Assembly: GCF_021044425.1 (NCBI RefSeq)
Contig: NZ_JAJNEC010000005.1
Span: 62,001 to 126,000 of the forward strand
DNA length: 64,000 nucleotides
Direction of reading: 5' to 3'
Source: Niabella pedocola
GTDB lineage: Bacteria; Bacteroidota; Bacteroidia; Chitinophagales; Chitinophagaceae
Each line of letters begins with the position of its first letter. Position 1 is the stretch's first letter. The position numbers and the translations under genes were made by a program. Of the stretch, positions 61,377-64,000 are shown one piece after another. Below the pieces are notes generated by a model. It saw only the letters and a program-made list of their open reading frames with translations. It made no database searches and was not told the DNA's origin.

Positions 61377-62843
61377 ATGACGCACTGGAGTGATGCTTAT
61401 CTTTCTGAGCCGTCTGCTTATGACGAAATGCATGTTGAAGGCGGAACCGTAAGGGTGCCTTATGAACGGGTGAATGAATTCCTGAAAAAATATACCACGG
61501 GCGCATTCAGGGAAAAGGAGAAAATGGCGGGTAACCTGTTCCTGAACCGGGGGATCACATTTACCGTTTACAGCGAAAAAGAGGGTATCGAACGCATCTT
61601 TCCTTTCGACATTATTCCACGTATCATTACGGCCTCCGAATGGGCCGTTATTGAGGCCGGCATTAAACAACGCCTCAAGGCATTGAACCTTTTCCTGAAG
61701 GATATCTACCACAACCGGCAGATACTGAACGACGGGGTGATCCCGGCCGCACTCATTGCCAGCTGCCCGCATTATACGAGAGACGTTTATGGCATCCGGG
61801 TACCGCACGATATCTATGTACACATTTCCGGCATCGATCTGATCCGGGATGCCGACGGCACTTTTTATGTGCTGGAGGATAACCTTCGTACGCCCAGCGG
61901 TGTGAGCTATATGCTGGAGAACCGGGAGATCACCAAACGCATCTTCCCGGACCTGATTGCAACCAGCAAGGTAAGAAGCATTTCAGATTATCCGTTGCTG
62001 CTGCATAAGGTATTATCGGCGGTGGCCCCGCGCGACATGAACAATCCTACTGTTGTGTTGATGACTCCGGGTATCTATAACAGCGCCTATTATGAGCATA
62101 CCTTCCTTGCCAAATACATGGGCATTGAACTGGTTGAAGGCCGGGACCTGGTGGTGCAAAACGACCGGGTATATATGAAATCGACCAGCGGCCTGAAACA
62201 GGTCGATGTGATCTACCGCCGCGTGGATGATGACTTCCTGGATCCGCTGGTGTTCCGGCCAGACAGTACGCTGGGCGTGGCGGGCTTGCTGAATGTATGC
62301 CGGAAAGGGAATGTAAGCATCGTAAATGCCGTAGGCAACGGGGTTGCAGACGACAAAGCGGTTTACCGGTATGTACCCAAAATGATCGAGTATTATCTCA
62401 ATGAAACCCCCATCCTGAAGAACGTGCCCACTTACAGCATGGAAAACGAAGAAGAACGTGCGCATGTTATTTCCAACATCAGCAAAATGGTGGTAAAGAA
62501 AACCAATGAAAGCGGCGGGTACGGATTGCTAATGGGCGATAAGGCATCCGACGCCGAAATTGCGGAAACCATTACGGCCATCAGCGAAAACCCCAGGAAC
62601 TTTATCGCACAGCCCATCATCACACTGAGCACCGCCCCTTGTTTCATCGATAACAAACTACAGGCACGTCATGTAGATCTTCGTCCGTATGCCCTTTGCG
62701 GACCCGGCGGGGTAGAGATCGTTCCCGGTGGCCTCACCAGAGTAGCACTCCGGGAAGGAAGCAAGGTGGTAAACTCCTCCCAGGGAGGCGGCAGCAAGGA
62801 TACCTGGATCGTAAACGACACCTCATTCACCGGATCAATTTAG
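61377..62843 (+). CDS. Circularly permuted ATP-grasp type 2 protein
   Basis: A 488-residue protein of the circularly permuted ATP-grasp family (DUF404/DUF407 type), predicted to join a carboxylate to an amine using ATP. I use the ATG at 61377 (MTHWSDAYLSEPS); an upstream frame adds 32 residues of poor sense. Family marks include DVYGIRVPHDIYVHISGIDLIRD, VLEDNLRTPSGVSYM, YYEHTFLAKYMGIELVEGRDL and SGGYGLLMG. An alpha-E gene follows after 9 bases and a transglutaminase-like gene after that, a known conserved order. The product of the reaction has not been defined. Confidence 0.9.
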   Translation: MTHWSDAYLSEPSAYDEMHVEGGTVRVPYERVNEFLKKYTTGAFREKEKMAGNLFLNRGITFTVYSEKEGIERIFPFDIIPRIITASEWAVIEAGIKQRLKALNLFLKDIYHNRQILNDGVIPAALIASCPHYTRDVYGIRVPHDIYVHISGIDLIRDADGTFYVLEDNLRTPSGVSYMLENREITKRIFPDLIATSKVRSISDYPLLLHKVLSAVAPRDMNNPTVVLMTPGIYNSAYYEHTFLAKYMGIELVEGRDLVVQNDRVYMKSTSGLKQVDVIYRRVDDDFLDPLVFRPDSTLGVAGLLNVCRKGNVSIVNAVGNGVADDKAVYRYVPKMIEYYLNETPILKNVPTYSMENEEERAHVISNISKMVVKKTNESGGYGLLMGDKASDAEIAETITAISENPRNFIAQPIITLSTAPCFIDNKLQARHVDLRPYALCGPGGVEIVPGGLTRVALREGSKVVNSSQGGGSKDTWIVNDTSFTGSI

Positions 62844-62852
62844 TTCACTCAT

Positions 62853-63791
62853 ATGTTAGCAAGAACCGCAGACAATCTTTACTGGATGAGCCGTTATATG
62901 GAGCGCGCAGACGTGATCTTACGCACGCTTTCCAACGGGTTTTATGCCAGCTACGACATCAATGACTACCAGTTGTTTAACTGGAATTCCATTGTAAAGA
63001 TCTTTTGCTACCTCCCCGAGGAAGCCCTTGAAGCCGTTTCCGCAAACTCCGATAATGTATTGCGGCAACTGCTCATACATGATGAGAACAATTCATTAAA
63101 AGAGCTGGTAACAAAAGCGAGGGAAAATGCCCGAGGTACCCAGGAGCATCTTACAAAAGAGGTTTGGGAGGCCATCAACGAAACCTACCACTCTACCATA
63201 AGCATCGATATCGAAACCGCCATTTCCTCAGGCGAACAATTGAACATCCTGCTGAAACAGATCGATGAGAGCCTGATCTATTACGGTGTGTTTGAAAATA
63301 CCATGCCGCGGGGCCAGGGCTGGAATTTTATGAACCTGGGGCGGTTTATTGAGCGCAGCATTCAAACGCTTAATTTCACCGAAGCCAAATTCCTGTCGCT
63401 CGATCAGAAGGACCCCGAAAGCATTCACATCCTCTACTGGAAAAACCTGCTGCTCAACCTGAGCGGTTATGAACTTTACCTGAAAACATACCGCGGTGGC
63501 GATCACTCCGAGCACATTATCGACATGATCTTCCTGAACAGCGCTTTTCCACGGAGTATCGCATATACACTTCATAAGATCTGCCTGTATATCCAGAAAA
63601 TTCTCAGGGAAAACGACAACCACAACAATCCGCAGATTGAGCGTAAAACGGGTATGCTTCATGCAAAGATCGCCTATACAGACCTGGAAGAGATCCGGCG
63701 GAAAGGTGTACAGGCCTTTATCGGCGAGCTAAAATCCGATCTTCACCAGCTCAGTCAGCTCATTGGTCAAAGTTTCTTTTCGTATTATTAG
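62853..63791 (+). CDS. Alpha-E domain protein (DUF403)
   Basis: A 312-residue all-helical protein. The start MLARTADNLYWMSRYMERAD is the clear family signature and a second NLGRFIERSIQTLNF helix is also typical. In other genomes it is adjacent to the ATP-grasp gene. It has no recognised catalytic motif. Role unknown; a partner or scaffold for the ATP-grasp enzyme is inference. Confidence 0.93.
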   Translation: MLARTADNLYWMSRYMERADVILRTLSNGFYASYDINDYQLFNWNSIVKIFCYLPEEALEAVSANSDNVLRQLLIHDENNSLKELVTKARENARGTQEHLTKEVWEAINETYHSTISIDIETAISSGEQLNILLKQIDESLIYYGVFENTMPRGQGWNFMNLGRFIERSIQTLNFTEAKFLSLDQKDPESIHILYWKNLLLNLSGYELYLKTYRGGDHSEHIIDMIFLNSAFPRSIAYTLHKICLYIQKILRENDNHNNPQIERKTGMLHAKIAYTDLEEIRRKGVQAFIGELKSDLHQLSQLIGQSFFSYY

Positions 63792-63811
63792 TTTACTTCC
63801 AATCTGCATTC

Positions 63812-64000
63812 ATGCCTACATATAATATCCGACATATTACCGAATACCTCTACGATGCACCGGTTGTTGACAGCATCAACCAGGTAAAGATCTATCCTTT
63901 CCACGGCAATGATCAAAATGTGATCCAGCAGGAAGTGCTTATCACCGGGGATCCCACATTGAGTTTCTTTATCGACTACTGGGGTAACCGGGTGGGCGTA
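63812..64000 (+). CDS. Transglutaminase-like protein, N-terminus (cut by window edge)
   Basis: The first 63 codons of a gene starting at 63812, 20 bases after the alpha-E stop. The visible MPTYNIRHITEYLYDAPVVD and VKIYPF resemble the N-terminal beta-domain of bacterial transglutaminase-like proteins, which in this operon type precedes a Cys-His-Asp peptidase fold. The catalytic part lies outside the window, so the call relies on the start and on the conserved gene order. Confidence 0.75.
   Translation, partial: MPTYNIRHITEYLYDAPVVDSINQVKIYPFHGNDQNVIQQEVLITGDPTLSFFIDYWGNRVGV

Noticed and set aside
1..64000. CRISPR arrays, insertion sequences, prophage, integrases or rRNA operons
   Set aside because: No spaced identical direct repeats, transposase or integrase frames, or rRNA sequence were seen; the repeats present are short and degenerate.

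Overview
The window comes from a Bacteroidota chromosome, most likely family Chitinophagaceae (inference). Supporting signs are two SusC-type receptors with a SusD lipoprotein, fasciclin and DUF5007 lipoproteins, bacteroidetal trigger factor/ClpP/ClpX/RNase Y genes, an almost complete lack of Shine-Dalgarno sites, and several promoters that fit the group's -7 box TAnnTTTG (rplS, tatA, clpX, purA, rel, tRNA-Leu). There are no rRNA genes, CRISPR arrays, insertion sequences or phage genes.

Positions 1-10227 (minus strand) hold an outer-membrane uptake locus, read in the order SusC-like receptor without the usual N-terminal domain, SusD, fasciclin plus F5/8C-like lipoprotein, DUF5007-like lipoprotein, a second complete SusC, then the first codons of another secreted protein, probably a second SusD, cut by the left edge. 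A five-Asp-box sialidase-fold protein follows at 10775.

Positions 12189-27476 (minus strand) form a long catabolic cluster: succinate-semialdehyde-type dehydrogenase, SDR, Gfo/Idh/MocA oxidoreductase, aldo/keto reductase, FGGY kinase, neutral-ceramidase-fold hydrolase, NagB-like and NagA-like proteins, class III aminotransferase, a second aldo/keto reductase, a second SDR, a class I FbaB/LacD-type aldolase, a second sialidase-fold protein and an SGNH hydrolase. A divergent AraC regulator (27617), a second ceramidase-fold protein (28644) and an iron alcohol dehydrogenase (30251) flank it. Several enzymes deviate at key residues from the families they resemble. The set suggests breakdown of an acylated amino sugar or polyol, but the substrate cannot be read from the sequence. 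No cytoplasmic-membrane sugar permease is encoded in the cluster.

Positions 31835-44234 (plus strand) are mostly housekeeping: RNase Y, an outer-membrane barrel and a broken paralogue, a Bcr/CflA efflux pump, ribosomal protein L19, TatA, GatA, a MltD-like transglycosylase, an M16 peptidase and a small ABC exporter pair. Positions 44305-52858 carry a lipoprotein, an orphan LuxR-type response regulator with a small upstream gene, PabB, a very acidic protein, PurA, a bifunctional Rel and a DUF6934-like two-gene module. Positions 53065-59728 carry tRNA-Leu(UAG), trigger factor, a membrane protein, a phosphoesterase, two ClpP paralogues, ClpX and a 48-residue helical protein. A LacI regulator follows, and the right edge enters a circularly permuted ATP-grasp / alpha-E / transglutaminase-like operon, a predicted but functionally unassigned peptide-ligation system.

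Degenerate short tandem repeats of the TTGAGATTTGAGA kind occur in several intergenic gaps.
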